Shown piece by piece: positions 43,351-53,435 of a stretch of DNA of 64,000 nt. Positions within the stretch are counted from its first letter, which is position 1, and every line of letters starts with the position of its first letter. This stretch comes from Chromobacterium haemolyticum DSM 19808 (GTDB lineage: Bacteria > Pseudomonadota > Gammaproteobacteria > Burkholderiales > Chromobacteriaceae), in assembly GCF_000711885.1 (NCBI RefSeq), contig NZ_JONK01000027.1:1-64000 (forward strand), in the 5' to 3' direction. The notes under the pieces were generated by a model that did not search any database, was not told the DNA's origin, and saw only the letters and a list, made by a program, of their open reading frames with translations. The translations under genes were made by a program, and so were the position numbers.

Positions 43351-44202
43351 ATGCTTGAACGTATCAGGAGCCAATTGGAGATCCTGTCCTCGGCCGAGCG
43401 CAAAGTGGCCGAGCTGGTGCTGGAGCAGCCTTACACCGTGATCCAGGCGGCGGTGGCCGACATCGCCAAGAACGCCGGCGTCAGCCAGCCCACCGTGATC
43501 CGCTTTTGCCGCACCGTGGGCTGTTCCGGCCTGCCGGACTTCAAACTGAAGCTGGCCGGCAGCCTGGTCACCGGCGTGCCCTATGTGCACTCCAGCGTGC
43601 GCCCTGAAGATCCAACCTCGGAAATCGTCGCCAAGGTATTCGACAACACCGTGTCCGCGCTGCTCAAGTGCCGCAACGACGTCAATCCGCAGTCGATAGA
43701 ATCCGCGGTGAGGTTGCTGACCGACGCGCGCCGCATCGAGTTCTACGGCCTGGGCAACTCCGGCATCATCGCCGCGGACGCCCAGCATAAATTCTTCCGC
43801 TTCGGCATTCCCACCGTCGCCTATTCCGACACCCACATTCAGATGATGGCGGCGTCGGTGCTGGGGCCGGGCGATGTGCTGGTGGCGATTTCCAGCTCCG
43901 GCCGCACGCTGGAGTTGCTGGAAGCCGTGGACGTGGCCTTGTCCGCCGGCGCCAGCGTGGTGGCGCTGACCACCAGCGGTTCGCCGCTGGCGCGCCGCGC
44001 CACTGTGGCCTTGATCGCCGACACATTGGAAGACAATGAAACCTACAGCCCGATGATTTCGCGCATCGTGCATCTGGTGCAGATCGACATCCTGGCGGTG
44101 AGCGTGGCGCTCAAGCGCGGGCCGGGCCTGATCAGCCAGCTGGAAAAAACCAAGCACAGCCTGAAGAACCGAAGGCTGGACAACAAAACCGAAGAGGATT
44201 GA
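43351..44202 (+). CDS. hexR: HexR: RpiR-family repressor of glucose catabolism
   Basis: The 283-residue product has the RpiR helix-turn-helix (residues 1-75: [39 protein letters not shown]) and a SIS phosphosugar-binding domain ([39 protein letters not shown]). In gamma- and beta-proteobacteria HexR binds KDPG and represses zwf and edd operons. Two matching palindromes in the edd-zwf intergenic region support this. It lies between glk and pgi and is thus within the operon it probably controls. Confidence 0.96.
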   Translation: MLERIRSQLEILSSAERKVAELVLEQPYTVIQAAVADIAKNAGVSQPTVIRFCRTVGCSGLPDFKLKLAGSLVTGVPYVHSSVRPEDPTSEIVAKVFDNTVSALLKCRNDVNPQSIESAVRLLTDARRIEFYGLGNSGIIAADAQHKFFRFGIPTVAYSDTHIQMMAASVLGPGDVLVAISSSGRTLELLEAVDVALSAGASVVALTTSGSPLARRATVALIADTLEDNETYSPMISRIVHLVQIDILAVSVALKRGPGLISQLEKTKHSLKNRRLDNKTEED

Positions 44203-44207
44203 CCATC

Positions 44208-45866
44208 ATGAGCGAACTGACCGAACTGCCGGCCTGGCAGGCACTATGGGACCATTTTGCCGAGGCCAAGCACCAGCACATGCGCGATTTGTTCGCCGCC
44301 GATCCGGAGCGGGCGGAGCGCTATGCGCTGGAGGTGGGCGGCCTGTTCCTCGATTATTCCAAGAACCGCATCACCGATGAGACCCTGAAGGGCTTGATGC
44401 AGCTGGCGCGCGAGTCCGGGCTGCCGGCCAAGATCAAGGCCATGTTCAAGGGCGAGAAGCTCAACAGCACCGAAAACCGCGCAGTGCTGCACGTGGCGCT
44501 GCGCAACCGCACCAACTCGCCCATCCATGTGGATGGCGAGGACGTGATGCCCAAGGTCAACTCGGTGCTGGAGCGCATGGGCAAGTTTGCTCACGCGGTG
44601 CGTTCCGGCGAATGGCTGGGCTATACCAACCAGCCCATCACCGACATCGTCAACATCGGCATCGGCGGCTCGGATCTGGGCCCGTTGATGGTCTGTAGCG
44701 CGCTCAAGCCTTTCGGTCATCCGCGGCTGAACATGCACTTCGTCTCCAATGTGGACGGCGCCCAGCTCAAGGAAACCCTGAAAAAGGTCCATTCCGAGAC
44801 CACGCTGTTCGTGGTGGAGTCCAAGACCTTCACCACTCAAGAGACGCTGACCAACGCGCTGACCGCGCGCGACTGGTTCTTGCAGCGCTCGCGCGATGAA
44901 AGCGCGGTGGCCAAGCACTTCGTGGCGGTGTCCACCAACCAGAAGGCGGTGGCGGATTTCGGCATCGACCCGTCGAACATGTTCGAATTCTGGGACTGGG
45001 TGGGCGGCCGCTACAGCCTGTGGTCGGCCATCGGCCTGCCCATCATGCTCTACCTGGGCGAGGAGAACTTCACCGAACTCCTCAACGGCGCCCACATCAT
45101 GGACCAGCATTTCAGAAACGCGCCGTTCGAACAGAACATGCCGGTGCTGCTGGCCATGATTGGGGTCTGGTACATCAATTTCTACGGCGGCGGCAGCCAT
45201 GTGATCGCGCCTTACGATCAATACCTGCACCGCCTGCCGGCCTTCATCCAGCAACTGGACATGGAGTCCAACGGCAAGCAGGTGATGCTGGACGGCCAGC
45301 CGGTGAACTTCGAAACCGCTCCCATTATCTGGGGCGAGACCGGCATCAACGGCCAGCACGCCTTCTTCCAGCTCTTGCATCAAGGCACCCATATTTCGCC
45401 GATCGACCTGATTGCCTCGGTGCAAAACTGTTCCAGCCTGCCCGGTCACCATGAAATCCTGCTGGCCAACGTGTTTGCCCAGGCCGAGGCCTTCATGCGC
45501 GGCAAGACCGCGGACGAGGTGCGCGCAGAGCTGAAGGAGCAGGGCCTCAAGGGCGAGGCGCTGGAAGCGCTGGTGCCGCACAAGGTGTTCGGCGGCAACC
45601 GGCCCACCAACACCTTGCTGATGAGCCGCTTGAACCCGCGCAATCTGGGCTCCTTGATTGCGCTGTACGAGCACAAGATCTTCGTGCAGGGCGTGATCTG
45701 GCACATCAACAGCTTCGACCAGTGGGGCGTGGAGCTGGGCAAACAGCTGGCCAAGACCATACACGCCGAGCTGACCGGCAAGCTCCAGCACGCCGAACAC
45801 GACAGCTCCACCCGGCGGTTGATCGAGCTGTACCGTCAGGTCAACGCCGACGACTGCAAGTGCTGA
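44208..45866 (+). CDS. pgi: Glucose-6-phosphate isomerase
   Basis: The 552-residue product interconverts glucose-6-phosphate and fructose-6-phosphate. It contains [50 protein letters not shown] and [11 protein letters not shown]-type segments. C-terminal [22 protein letters not shown] is the signature pattern with the conserved Gly-Val-Glu-Leu-Gly. ATG 44208 has GAAGAGGA upstream; a TTG at 44199 is not likely. It is the last gene of the zwf operon, ended by a strong terminator. Confidence 0.97.
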   Translation: MSELTELPAWQALWDHFAEAKHQHMRDLFAADPERAERYALEVGGLFLDYSKNRITDETLKGLMQLARESGLPAKIKAMFKGEKLNSTENRAVLHVALRNRTNSPIHVDGEDVMPKVNSVLERMGKFAHAVRSGEWLGYTNQPITDIVNIGIGGSDLGPLMVCSALKPFGHPRLNMHFVSNVDGAQLKETLKKVHSETTLFVVESKTFTTQETLTNALTARDWFLQRSRDESAVAKHFVAVSTNQKAVADFGIDPSNMFEFWDWVGGRYSLWSAIGLPIMLYLGEENFTELLNGAHIMDQHFRNAPFEQNMPVLLAMIGVWYINFYGGGSHVIAPYDQYLHRLPAFIQQLDMESNGKQVMLDGQPVNFETAPIIWGETGINGQHAFFQLLHQGTHISPIDLIASVQNCSSLPGHHEILLANVFAQAEAFMRGKTADEVRAELKEQGLKGEALEALVPHKVFGGNRPTNTLLMSRLNPRNLGSLIALYEHKIFVQGVIWHINSFDQWGVELGKQLAKTIHAELTGKLQHAEHDSSTRRLIELYRQVNADDCKC

Positions 45867-45880
45867 GCCGGACGCCGGCC

Positions 45881-45919
45881 CAAACAAAACGCGAGGCCTC
45901 GGCCTCGCGTTTTGTTTGG
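45881..45919. terminator. Terminator after pgi
   Basis: CAAACAAAACGCGAGGCC and GGCCTCGCGTTTTGTTTG form an almost perfect palindrome with T and A runs, active on both strands. It lies 15 bases after the pgi stop. Confidence 0.85.
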
Positions 45920-45920
45920 A

Positions 45921-46067
45921 TCTCGCCGCTGCGCACGATCCGTTGTGGGCGGCAATACCGCGTTGAAAACAGCCTCGAAATGCCCAGGCACCCTGTGTGC
46001 CCTCCGCTTTCTCGGCCGTTTTCGCCTTGTCCCGCCTTAGCTCGCGAGATCGTGAATAGGCTTTATT
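45921..46067 (+). repeat. Family-B repeat, diverged copy
   Basis: Clear family-B parts remain: CTCGAAATGCCCAGGCACCC, TTTTCGCCTTGTCCCGCC and GCTCGCGAGATCGTGAATAGGC. It is more diverged than the copies at 11361 and 36041. It overlaps the stop of the minus-strand gene at 46063. Confidence 0.7.
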
Positions 46068-46740
46068 TCTTGACGATTTCCTGCTCCACCACCATGTCCA
46101 GCACCCAGCGGATGGACGAGGCGTCGGCCGGCGGATTCGCCACTTTGAATTCCTTCAGGCGCAGGCGGTAGGCGATGCCCGGCTCCGGTTTGAAACCCTC
46201 GATCTCGCCGTAGTGCAACTGCCACGGTTGGTCCTTGCTTTCGCGGACCTGCAGGCATTGCATTGGAGCCACGCCGGTGCAGGGCTTGCGTTCGGCCGCC
46301 ACATAGACGAAGCGGGTGAGGCCGCCTTCCAGCGAGGGCTGGCGGTCAAAGCTCAGCGTCTTGTCGCCGGCTTGCAGCGTCAGCTTGTCACCGTCCAGCT
46401 TCACCGCGGGCTTGGCGCCCAGGAAGGCGGCCAGCGCGCGGTCCCGCTCCATCGCTTCCGGCGGACACATCATCAGCGTGCTGCCCAGTTGGCCGCTGAC
46501 CAGCTTGCCGCTTTCCAGCGACACCGGGCCGAACATGCCGTTGCAGCCGGCGCGGGCGGACACGCTGCCGTCCTTGAAGCTCAGGGTGATCGGGTGCTCG
46601 GTGGCGGCCTGTTTCCATTGGCCGGCCAGCGCGTCCAGTTTGATATCCGCTTGAGCGTCCATTTTGGCTCCGGTTTGCGGGGTGGCACAGGCGCTCAGGG
46701 CGGCTGCGGTCAGTGCGGCGAGCAAAAGAGATTTTTTCAT
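46063..46740 (-). CDS. META-domain lipoprotein with DUF4377-like C-terminus
   Basis: The 225-residue product has a lipoprotein signal (LLAALTAAALSAC; lipobox LSAC, Cys at about 18). A META/HslJ-type domain follows: LAGQWKQAATEHPITLSFKDGSVSARAGCNGMFGP and LGSTLMMCPPEAMERDRALAAFLG. The C-terminal part (RFVYVAAERKPCTGVAPMQCLQVRE, EGFKPEPGIAYRLRL) matches the DUF4377 type. HslJ is linked to novobiocin resistance in E. coli; this member's role is unknown. A second gene of the same build lies upstream at 46806. Confidence 0.88.
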   Translation of the reverse strand: MKKSLLLAALTAAALSACATPQTGAKMDAQADIKLDALAGQWKQAATEHPITLSFKDGSVSARAGCNGMFGPVSLESGKLVSGQLGSTLMMCPPEAMERDRALAAFLGAKPAVKLDGDKLTLQAGDKTLSFDRQPSLEGGLTRFVYVAAERKPCTGVAPMQCLQVRESKDQPWQLHYGEIEGFKPEPGIAYRLRLKEFKVANPPADASSIRWVLDMVVEQEIVKK

Positions 46741-46805
46741 TATCGATGTTCCGTGGTTAAGGGCAGGGACGGGATGCTCTTGGAGCGCCCGCCGTTCTCT
46801 AGAGT

Positions 46806-47477
46806 TCAGCGTAGCTTGCTGACTTCCTCGCTGTAGACGATGCGTTCCAGCGTCCAGCGCGAGCCGGCGTCGGCCTGCGCCGCCGGTTTCAGCTTAATGT
46901 AGTAGCTGACGCCGGGCTTGGGGTGGAAGCCGGCGATTTCGCCTTGCAACGGCCGCCAGTTTTGCTCGGCGCGTTCGCGCACCTGAAGGCAGTCGCGCGT
47001 GGCTTCGCCGTTGTGGCAGGCCTGGCGTTCAGGCGCCACGTACAGGTATTGCAGCTTGGCCGGCTGGGCCGTCGGGTCGGGGTTAGGCGTCAAGCGCACG
47101 AAGCGGTACTCGGCGCGTTCCGATTTCAGCACCAGCTTCTGCGCGCGGCCGTCCGGCAGCACGCGGAAGGGGCTGGAGAGGAAGGCGATGAAGTGTTGCT
47201 CCATCTCCATCAGCGGCGGCCGGCAGGCCATGCGGGTGGTGGCCACCTGCGCCTTGCCCTGAGCGTCAACGGTGCGGATGAAGCGGTTGCAGCCGGCGAA
47301 GCCGGTCATCTTGCCCGGTTGGAAGGCCACGGTGGGCGGCTGGCCCGCGGGCGCGGGTTCCACCATCTGCCATTCGGTTCCCTGCAGATTGGGCATGGCC
47401 AGCGCCGGCAGCGGCAAGGCCAGCGCGCCCAGCCAGAGCGCAGCCAGGCGCCGGGCGGAGAAGCCAGTATTTTGCAT
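46806..47477 (-). CDS. META/DUF4377-type secreted protein, paralogue of the next gene
   Basis: The 223-residue product repeats the domain build of the gene at 46063: a META-like part (LQGTEWQMVEPA, MTGFAGCNRFIRTV, TTRMACRPPLMEMEQHFIAFL) and a DUF4377-like part (LQYLYVAPERQACHNG, CLQVRERAEQNWRPLQG). It has a normal Sec signal (ALWLGALALPLPALA) with no lipobox Cys, so it should be periplasmic where the paralogue is membrane-anchored. ATG 47477 has GGAG seven bases upstream. The very long ORF reaching 48317 is a shadow of pntB. Confidence 0.85.
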   Translation of the reverse strand: MQNTGFSARRLAALWLGALALPLPALAMPNLQGTEWQMVEPAPAGQPPTVAFQPGKMTGFAGCNRFIRTVDAQGKAQVATTRMACRPPLMEMEQHFIAFLSSPFRVLPDGRAQKLVLKSERAEYRFVRLTPNPDPTAQPAKLQYLYVAPERQACHNGEATRDCLQVRERAEQNWRPLQGEIAGFHPKPGVSYYIKLKPAAQADAGSRWTLERIVYSEEVSKLR

Positions 47478-47587
47478 TGCCATACTCCATGTATAAACAA
47501 AAACTAATATTTGTTTACAATACACCTGATAACCGCCGCTTGTGAAGCAGGGCGGCGCGGAAAAGCGGGGCTCGAAATAGACGGAAA

Positions 47588-47625
47588 CAAAAAACCGCCC
47601 AAGCTTAAAACATTGGACGGTTTTG
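47588..47625 (-). terminator. Terminator of the pnt operon
   Basis: AAAACCGCCCAA and TTGGACGGTTTT pair around a ten-base loop, with T residues on the minus strand side. It lies 25 bases after the pntB stop. Confidence 0.75.
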
Positions 47626-47650
47626 AAATGCCATGGGCATGGTTGATGCG

Positions 47651-49027
47651 CTATAGCTGCTCCACTCCCCTGAGCAACTCCTCCACCACTTTCTTGGCGT
47701 CGCCGAACACCATCATGGTCTTGTCCATATAGAACAACTCGTTGTCCAGACCGGCGTAGCCGGCGTTCATCGAGCGTTTGACCACGATCACGCTGCGCGA
47801 TTTGTGCGCGTCCAGGATGGGCATGCCGTAGATCGGGCTGGTTTTGTCCTTCTGCGCGGCCGGGTTGACCACATCGTTGGCGCCTATCACCAGCACCACG
47901 TCGGTGTTGGAGAAATCGGAGTTGATCTCCTCCATCTCCTGCACCTGCTCGTAGGGCACCTCGGCCTCGGCCAGCAGCACGTTCATATGGCCCGGCATCC
48001 GGCCCGCCACAGGGTGGATGGCGTAGCGCACGTTGACGCCCTTCTGGTGCAGGATTTCGGCAAACTCCTGCAAGGCGTGCTGAGCGCGCGACACTGCCAG
48101 GCCGTAGCCGGGGACGATGATCACGCTGTCGGCGTTGGCCATCAGGAAGGCGGCGTCCTCTGGGGAGCCGGATTTGTGGTTCTTGGGCCCGCTGTCGCCG
48201 GCACCGCCCCCCGTGGCCGCCTCGGCGCCGAAGCCGCCCAGCAGCACCGCGATGATGGAGCGGTTCATGGCCTTGCACATGATGTAGGACAGAATAGCGC
48301 CGGAAGCGCCGACGCAAGCGCCGGCGATGATCAGCACCGGGTTGTTCAGCGTGAAGCCGATGCCGGCGGCCGCCCAGCCGGAGTAGGAGTTGAGCATGGA
48401 CACCACTACCGGCATGTCGGCGCCGCCGATCGGAATGATCAGTGTCACGCCCAGCGCCAGCGCGATGGCCAGCATGGTCAGGAAGGCGGCCTGGCTGTCG
48501 CTGAGGAAATACACCACGCCAAAGCCAACCATGGCGACGGCCAGCAGCAGATTAAGCAGGTGTTGGCCTTTGAAGTTCACGGCCTTGGAGCCGAAGCGCC
48601 CGGACAGCTTGCCGTAGGCGATCACCGAGGCGGTGAAGGTGATCGCGCCGATGAAGGCGCCGATGAACAGCTCCACCTTTTGCACCTGGGTGTGCTCCAC
48701 GCCGCTGTGGAAGATGGCCGCCACCGCGATCAGCACCGCGGACAGGCCCACCAGCGAATGCATCGCCGCCACCAGTTCCGGCATGCCGGTCATCTGCACG
48801 GTCTTGGCCTTCCACGCGCCGATGGCGCCGCCGGCGACAATGGCGGACGCGATCAGCGCCAGCACCGGTTTGTCCATGATCAGCAAGGTGGTGGCCACGG
48901 CGATGAGCATCCCTATCATGCCGTAGAGGTTGCCGCGCAAGGCGGAGGCCGGACTGGACAGCCCCTTGAGCGCCAGGATGAACAACACCGCGGCGATGAG
49001 ATAAAGAATTGCGGACAGGTTTTCCAT
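47651..49027 (-). CDS. pntB: NAD(P) transhydrogenase beta subunit
   Basis: The 458-residue membrane subunit has nine or so helices in the first 260 residues (LIAAVLFILALKG, AGGAIGAWKAK, IGGADMPVVVSMLNSYSGWAAA) and an NADP-binding domain with IIVPGYGLAVSRAQHAL and VVLVIGANDVVNPAA. It couples proton entry to NADPH formation. It is the last of three pnt genes. NADPH use links to the zwf block nearby, but there is no shared operon. Confidence 0.97.
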   Translation of the reverse strand: MENLSAILYLIAAVLFILALKGLSSPASALRGNLYGMIGMLIAVATTLLIMDKPVLALIASAIVAGGAIGAWKAKTVQMTGMPELVAAMHSLVGLSAVLIAVAAIFHSGVEHTQVQKVELFIGAFIGAITFTASVIAYGKLSGRFGSKAVNFKGQHLLNLLLAVAMVGFGVVYFLSDSQAAFLTMLAIALALGVTLIIPIGGADMPVVVSMLNSYSGWAAAGIGFTLNNPVLIIAGACVGASGAILSYIMCKAMNRSIIAVLLGGFGAEAATGGGAGDSGPKNHKSGSPEDAAFLMANADSVIIVPGYGLAVSRAQHALQEFAEILHQKGVNVRYAIHPVAGRMPGHMNVLLAEAEVPYEQVQEMEEINSDFSNTDVVLVIGANDVVNPAAQKDKTSPIYGMPILDAHKSRSVIVVKRSMNAGYAGLDNELFYMDKTMMVFGDAKKVVEELLRGVEQL

Positions 49028-49036
49028 CTTGGTCCC

Positions 49037-49333
49037 TTATTTCTTCTTTTTCTTGAACATGTCCAGCATCCTCTGGGTGACCAGGAAGCCCCCGAAGATG
49101 TTGATGCTGGCGAGGAAGATGCCGATGGTGCCCAACACTGACGTGAGGGTGATTTCGGAACCGTTGATGTCCACCACCTGCAGCATGGCGCCGACGATGA
49201 TGATGCCGGAAATGGCGTTGGTCACCGCCATCAGCGGGGTGTGCAGCGCGGGGGTGACGTTCCAGACCACGTGGTAGCCGACGAAGACGGCCAGCACGAA
49301 GACGGTGAGGCTGGTGATGAAGGGATCTACCAT
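49037..49333 (-). CDS. pntAB: NAD(P) transhydrogenase alpha-2 (membrane) subunit
   Basis: The 98-residue product has three hydrophobic helices: [20 protein letters not shown], a [20 protein letters not shown] segment and [24 protein letters not shown]. It is the separate membrane part of the alpha subunit, as in Rhodospirillum-type three-gene pnt operons. It ends in Lys repeats. It lies 10 bases from both neighbours. Confidence 0.95.
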   Translation of the reverse strand: MVDPFITSLTVFVLAVFVGYHVVWNVTPALHTPLMAVTNAISGIIIVGAMLQVVDINGSEITLTSVLGTIGIFLASINIFGGFLVTQRMLDMFKKKKK

Positions 49334-49343
49334 CTTGTTCTCC

Positions 49344-50465
49344 TTAATCGGCGGCGGGGAAGCGGACCTGGCCGGCGTGGGTCACCAGCGTGGCGGACAG
49401 GAGCTCGTCTTCCAGATTGAGGTTCAGGCCTTCCGGCGTCAGCAGCAGGCCGAGGAAGGTCAGCAGGTTCTTGGCGTACAGGCTGGAGGCGTCCGCCGCC
49501 AGCAGGCCGGGCAGATTGGTCTGGCCGACCACGGTGACGCCGTTGTCCAGGCGCACGGTTTCGCCGGGGCGGGTCAGCGCGCAGTTTCCGCCGGTTTCCG
49601 CCGCCAGGTCCACGATGACCGAACCCGGCTTCATCGCCTCCACCACCTCGGCCGACAGCAGCTTGGGCGCCGGTTTTCCCGGGATCAGCGCGGTGGTGAT
49701 CACGATGTCCGCCGCCTTGGCGTGTTTGGCCACCAGTTCGCCCTGGCGCTGGCGATAGCTCTCGGACATTTCCTTGGCGTAAACGCCGCTATTGGCCATT
49801 TTTTCTTCTTCGCTCATCGGCACTTCGATGAACTTGGCGCCCAGCGACTCCACCTGTTCCTTGGTGGCCGGACGCACGTCGAAGGCCTCCACCACCGCGC
49901 CCAGGCGCTTGCCGGTGGCAATGGCCTGCAGGCCGGCCACGCCCACGCCCAGAATCAGCAGCCGGGCCGGCTTCACCGTGCCGGCCGCGGTCATCAGCAT
50001 GGGCATGAAGCGCGGATAGTGCTGGGTGGCCAGCAGCACCGCGCGGTAGCCGGCGATATTGTTCTGGCTGGAGAGCACATCCATGCTCTGCGCGCGGGTG
50101 CTGCGCGGCAGCAATTCCAGCGCGAAGGCGGAGACGCGTTTGGCGGCCAGCGCCGGCAGATTGTGGTTGTGATAGGGGTTGAGCTGGCCGATCAGCACCG
50201 CGCCGTCCTTCAGCGCGGCAATGCCGTCCTCGTCCAGCGGGCGCACCGTCAGCACGATGTCGGCCTGGGCCAGCGCCGCGGCTCGGTCCGCCGCGATGGC
50301 GGCTCCGGCGTCCTGATAGGCCGCGTCCGGCTGCGCGGCCGCGAGGCCTGCGCCGCTTTCCACCGTGACGGCGTGGCCGCCGGCCACGAGTTTCTTCACC
50401 GTGTCCGGCGTTGCGGCCACGCGGTGTTCACCGGCCAGCCTCTCGGCTGGAATAGCGATATGCAT
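49344..50465 (-). CDS. pntAA: NAD(P) transhydrogenase alpha-1 (soluble) subunit
   Basis: The 373-residue soluble subunit binds NAD. It starts [26 protein letters not shown] and contains [21 protein letters not shown], the dinucleotide fold, and [36 protein letters not shown], the alanine-dehydrogenase-like signature. It is first in pntAA-pntAB-pntB. Upstream lies a 460-base gap that should carry the promoter. Confidence 0.97.
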   Translation of the reverse strand: MHIAIPAERLAGEHRVAATPDTVKKLVAGGHAVTVESGAGLAAAQPDAAYQDAGAAIAADRAAALAQADIVLTVRPLDEDGIAALKDGAVLIGQLNPYHNHNLPALAAKRVSAFALELLPRSTRAQSMDVLSSQNNIAGYRAVLLATQHYPRFMPMLMTAAGTVKPARLLILGVGVAGLQAIATGKRLGAVVEAFDVRPATKEQVESLGAKFIEVPMSEEEKMANSGVYAKEMSESYRQRQGELVAKHAKAADIVITTALIPGKPAPKLLSAEVVEAMKPGSVIVDLAAETGGNCALTRPGETVRLDNGVTVVGQTNLPGLLAADASSLYAKNLLTFLGLLLTPEGLNLNLEDELLSATLVTHAGQVRFPAAD

Positions 50466-50926
50466 GGTCTTCCTTTCCTGCGATTAGATAACAAAGATTC
50501 CAGATAGCGAACGCCCGTGCGGCGAAAATAGAACGAGCGTTTGAATTCAATTAAAGGCATGCGGGATTTTTCCGCGCAACACTTATATTGCCGACCGTAT
50601 ACCGTCGGACAATTTCGACGGATAAAGGGCCGGATGCTAGCAAAACCCTACAGCAGCGATGTGACGTGAATCAGACAGAGGCCAGTCAACGGCTGTTGGA
50701 GCGGAAATGCGGAAGAAAGACGGCGAAGCAGCCACGGGCGGGCAGGCGGAACAAGGCGCGGAGGCAAGTACGGCCGGTCGACGCGCATATGCTGCCGGCA
50801 AGGCTTATGCAGGACACTAGCGTTGATGGCGCGGCTTGTAAAGCTGCGCCATGCGCCAGTTGCCAGCCAGGGCGAGCGCCCGCGGCGGCCGGCGTTGGCT
50901 GTTGCGCGCGCGCGACGGAGGGCCGG
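50466..50926. other. Intergenic gap upstream of pntAA
   Basis: About 460 bases. AT-richer sequence at 50490-50600 probably holds the pntAA promoter. A plus-strand ORF of 123 codons (50588-50959) has no ribosome site and runs into the next gene, so it was not called. Nothing else recognised. Confidence 0.4.
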
Positions 50927-51670
50927 CTAGAAAGCCGGCCGCGACGCTTCCGCCAATAACCGCTCCACGGTGCCGTCCTGCAACATGGAGCGCATCGCCC
51001 TGGCGATGCGGCGCTTGTGCGGAGAGCGCGGGGACAGGCCGATGCGGCGCGGTTCCGGGGAATACAGCAGCAGCGGCGCGCGCTTTACGTATTGGCGGAA
51101 TTCGGAGCTGGCGGCCAGCTCGGCGGTTTGGCGTTCATCGGCGATCAAGGCGTCGATGCGGCCGGCCTTGAGCTTGCGGAAGTTGGAGTCCAGCGACGGG
51201 GCCGGCTCGCGCCGCACGCGCAGGTCGCTATCGAATTCGTCCTGGTAGCGTACGCCCTCCTCCACGCCGATCAGAAAGGGGTAGAGCTGACGATAACTGC
51301 GCAGCGGCCGCGGGTCGTCGGCGCGCTGATACAAGGCTAGACGGCTACCGGAGGCGAAGGCGGGGTCGATGAAGTCGATGAATTCGCGGCGGGCCGGGGT
51401 GCTTTTCACCCCGATCACCACATCCGCCTTGCCCTGGCGCAGGTATTGAAGACAGCGGGTCAGCGGGCAGGGGAGGAAGACCAGCCTCAGCTTGGCGCGC
51501 CTGGCCATCTCGCGCATCAGCTCGGTGTACGGGCCTTGAGGCGCGCCGTGCGCGTCCATGGTCTTCCAGGGCGGGAACAGATTGTAGGCGAAGACCAGTG
51601 CCGGCTCCGCCGCCGCGCACTGCATGCCTGCCATCAGGCAGGCCAGAGCCAAAAGGGACTTGAGTTTCAC
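50927..51670 (-). CDS. Family 3 periplasmic solute-binding protein
   Basis: The 247-residue product has a signal peptide (SLLALACLMAGMQCAAA) and a type II binding-protein fold: LVFAYNLFPPWKTMDAHGAPQGPYTELMREMARR at the start, a QYLRQGKADVVIGVKSTPARREFI block, and a late ADERQTAELAA segment. Family members bind polar amino acids or act as orphan sensors. No permease or ATPase is nearby, so it may be an orphan. The plain Cys pair LPCPLTRC is unusual. Confidence 0.88.
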   Translation of the reverse strand: MKLKSLLALACLMAGMQCAAAEPALVFAYNLFPPWKTMDAHGAPQGPYTELMREMARRAKLRLVFLPCPLTRCLQYLRQGKADVVIGVKSTPARREFIDFIDPAFASGSRLALYQRADDPRPLRSYRQLYPFLIGVEEGVRYQDEFDSDLRVRREPAPSLDSNFRKLKAGRIDALIADERQTAELAASSEFRQYVKRAPLLLYSPEPRRIGLSPRSPHKRRIARAMRSMLQDGTVERLLAEASRPAF

Positions 51671-51979
51671 AATGATGCACAGATGCGAACGGGCGTCGGC
51701 GGCCCCACGCAGCCGACTGTAGCCAGAGAGCCATTATCGGACGGCTGGGCGCGGCACGGGCGGGAAAATTCACCGTTCCGAAAAAAACCATGAAAACAGT
51801 ATGGTATTGGAAATGTCCGCATTGGCAACCTGTCCCATTGGCTGGCGCGGCGCGGATCGGCGTGGAGCGCCGCGCGTCGGCTTGCCGTTTTCAATCGAAG
51901 AACGGTAGGCTGTTGATTGTAAACATGTTTAACGAAGGCGCGCCATGGGTTTCATCATCGCCGCGGAGGAGGGCTGAGC
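51671..51979. other. Divergent intergenic region with a palindrome
   Basis: About 310 bases between the solute-binding protein and the CdhR-type regulator. A perfect 12-base palindrome TAAACATGTTTA at 51920-51931 is a possible operator. It lies about 50 bases before the regulator start. Nothing else recognised. Confidence 0.45.
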
Positions 51980-52915
51980 ATGCGGGATTTCAGCTTTGTG
52001 CTGCTGCCCGAGTTTTCCATGCTGGGTTTGCTGGCGGCCACCGAGCCCTTGCGCGTGGCCAACCGCTTTCACGGCGGCGCCTATCGCTGGCGGCTGTTGA
52101 GCGCCGATGGCCGGCCGGTGGTCGCCAGCAACGGCATGTCCTTGGCGGCGCACGGCGCCTGGGGCGAGGCGGAAGCGGCCGACGCGGTGTTGGTGGTGGC
52201 CGGTTTTCATCCGCTGCGCCACGGCGGCGCCGGCCTGCTGGCCTGGCTGCGCGGTCAGGACGCCGCCGGTCGGGTGCTGGGCGGCATCGATACCGGCTGT
52301 TTCATCCTGGCCGAGGCCGGACTGTTCCGGCAGCAGCGGCTGACCCTGCACTGGGAGGCGCTGCCGGCGTTCCGCGAGCGCTATCCCTTGCTCAATGCCA
52401 CGCAGGAGCTTTACGAACTGGGGCCGCGGCGCATCAGTTCCGCCGGCGGCACCGCCTCCATCGACATGATGCTGGCCTTGATGGCGCGCAGCCATGGCCA
52501 TGATCTGGCGGTGCAGGTTTCGGAGCAATTCGTGCTGGGGCGCATCCGCGCCCAGAGCGATCATCAACGGCTGGAGCTGGGCGCGCGTTACGGTGTGCAC
52601 AGCCGCAAATTGATCCAGGCCCTGGCCCTGATGGAAAAACATATGGACGCGCCGTTGGACAGCGCGGCCTTGGCGGCCGGGGTGGGCGTGACGGCGCGTC
52701 AGCTGCAACGCTTGTTCCGCGCCCAGTTGGGCGCGGCGCCCAATGTCTTTTACCTGGGCCTGCGCCTGGAACACGGGCAGCGCTTGCTGCGCCAGAGCGG
52801 GCTTAACGTCACCCAGGTCAGCGCGGCGTGCGGCTTCGAGTCCGCTAGTTACTTCGCGCGCGCCTATCGCCGCCGCTTCGGCTGCGCGCCGGGAACGGAG
52901 CGGCGCGAGGCGTGA
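51980..52915 (+). CDS. cdhR: GlxA/CdhR-type AraC-family regulator
   Basis: The 311-residue product has a DJ-1/PfpI-like N-terminal domain (FSFVLLPEFSMLGLLAATEPLRVANRF, GGIDTGCFILAEAGLF, ISSAGGTASIDMMLALM) and an AraC HTH (about 220-305: LAAGVGVTARQLQRLFRAQLG, VTQVSAACGFESASYFARAYRRRFG). This build is that of GlxA/CdhR/GbdR regulators. Next to a carnitine operon the best reading is CdhR, which activates the cdh genes when carnitine is present. It is convergent with the operon (50 bases apart), not divergent as in Pseudomonas. Confidence 0.85.
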   Translation: MRDFSFVLLPEFSMLGLLAATEPLRVANRFHGGAYRWRLLSADGRPVVASNGMSLAAHGAWGEAEAADAVLVVAGFHPLRHGGAGLLAWLRGQDAAGRVLGGIDTGCFILAEAGLFRQQRLTLHWEALPAFRERYPLLNATQELYELGPRRISSAGGTASIDMMLALMARSHGHDLAVQVSEQFVLGRIRAQSDHQRLELGARYGVHSRKLIQALALMEKHMDAPLDSAALAAGVGVTARQLQRLFRAQLGAAPNVFYLGLRLEHGQRLLRQSGLNVTQVSAACGFESASYFARAYRRRFGCAPGTERREA

Positions 52916-52964
52916 GCCGCTTTCCAGCGCTTGTTCAATAGCGCGGCGGGCACGTAACAGGTTC

Positions 52965-53435
52965 TCAGCGCATCTCGATGCGGCGGCCGCAGTCCTCGGG
53001 CCAGGGCAGGCCGGCTTGTCGACGCGCCAGCGCGTCCAAGCTGTGCTGCACCGGCGCTGAGAACGGCGCGCTCCGGCCCCGCTCGGGGTCCACATTGAGC
53101 AGCATCAGCTCGCAGCCGGCCGCGGCGTCGGCCTCCTCGTCGCGATGCAGGCTCAGATAGAGCCGCAGCCGCTTGGCATCGTGGTCCAGCAGCCGGCCCT
53201 CCACCCGCAGCTCGGCTTGTTGGCGGATTTCGCGTAGATAGCGCAGATGCAGCTCCGCCGTGTATAGGGTGTGGCCGCCGCGCTCACGCGCCGTGGCGTC
53301 CATGCCGATGCGCTTCATCAGCGCGTCCACCGCGTGGCTGAACACCAGCAGGTAATAGGCGTCGCGGACGTGACCGTTGTAGTCCAGCCATTCCGGCCGC
53401 GTTTGCGCGTGGAGCAGGACGAGGCGCTTATTCAT
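52965..53435 (-). CDS. cdhB: Hotdog-fold thioesterase of the carnitine operon
   Basis: The 156-residue product is a 4-hydroxybenzoyl-CoA-thioesterase-like hotdog protein ([54 protein letters not shown]). The Asp in DYNGHV is the usual catalytic position. In carnitine catabolism it is thought to hydrolyse betainyl-CoA to glycine betaine. ATG 53435 overlaps the cdhA stop by eight bases. It is the last operon gene. Confidence 0.85.
   Translation of the reverse strand: MNKRLVLLHAQTRPEWLDYNGHVRDAYYLLVFSHAVDALMKRIGMDATARERGGHTLYTAELHLRYLREIRQQAELRVEGRLLDHDAKRLRLYLSLHRDEEADAAAGCELMLLNVDPERGRSAPFSAPVQHSLDALARRQAGLPWPEDCGRRIEMR

Noticed and set aside
46806-48317. 503-codon minus-strand ORF
   Set aside because: Only the part from 47477 is a real protein. 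The upstream part is antisense-frame noise inside pntB.
50588-50959. 123-codon plus-strand ORF upstream of pntAA
   Set aside because: No ribosome site, overlaps the end of the solute-binding gene, and its product is Arg/Ala-rich without recognisable parts.
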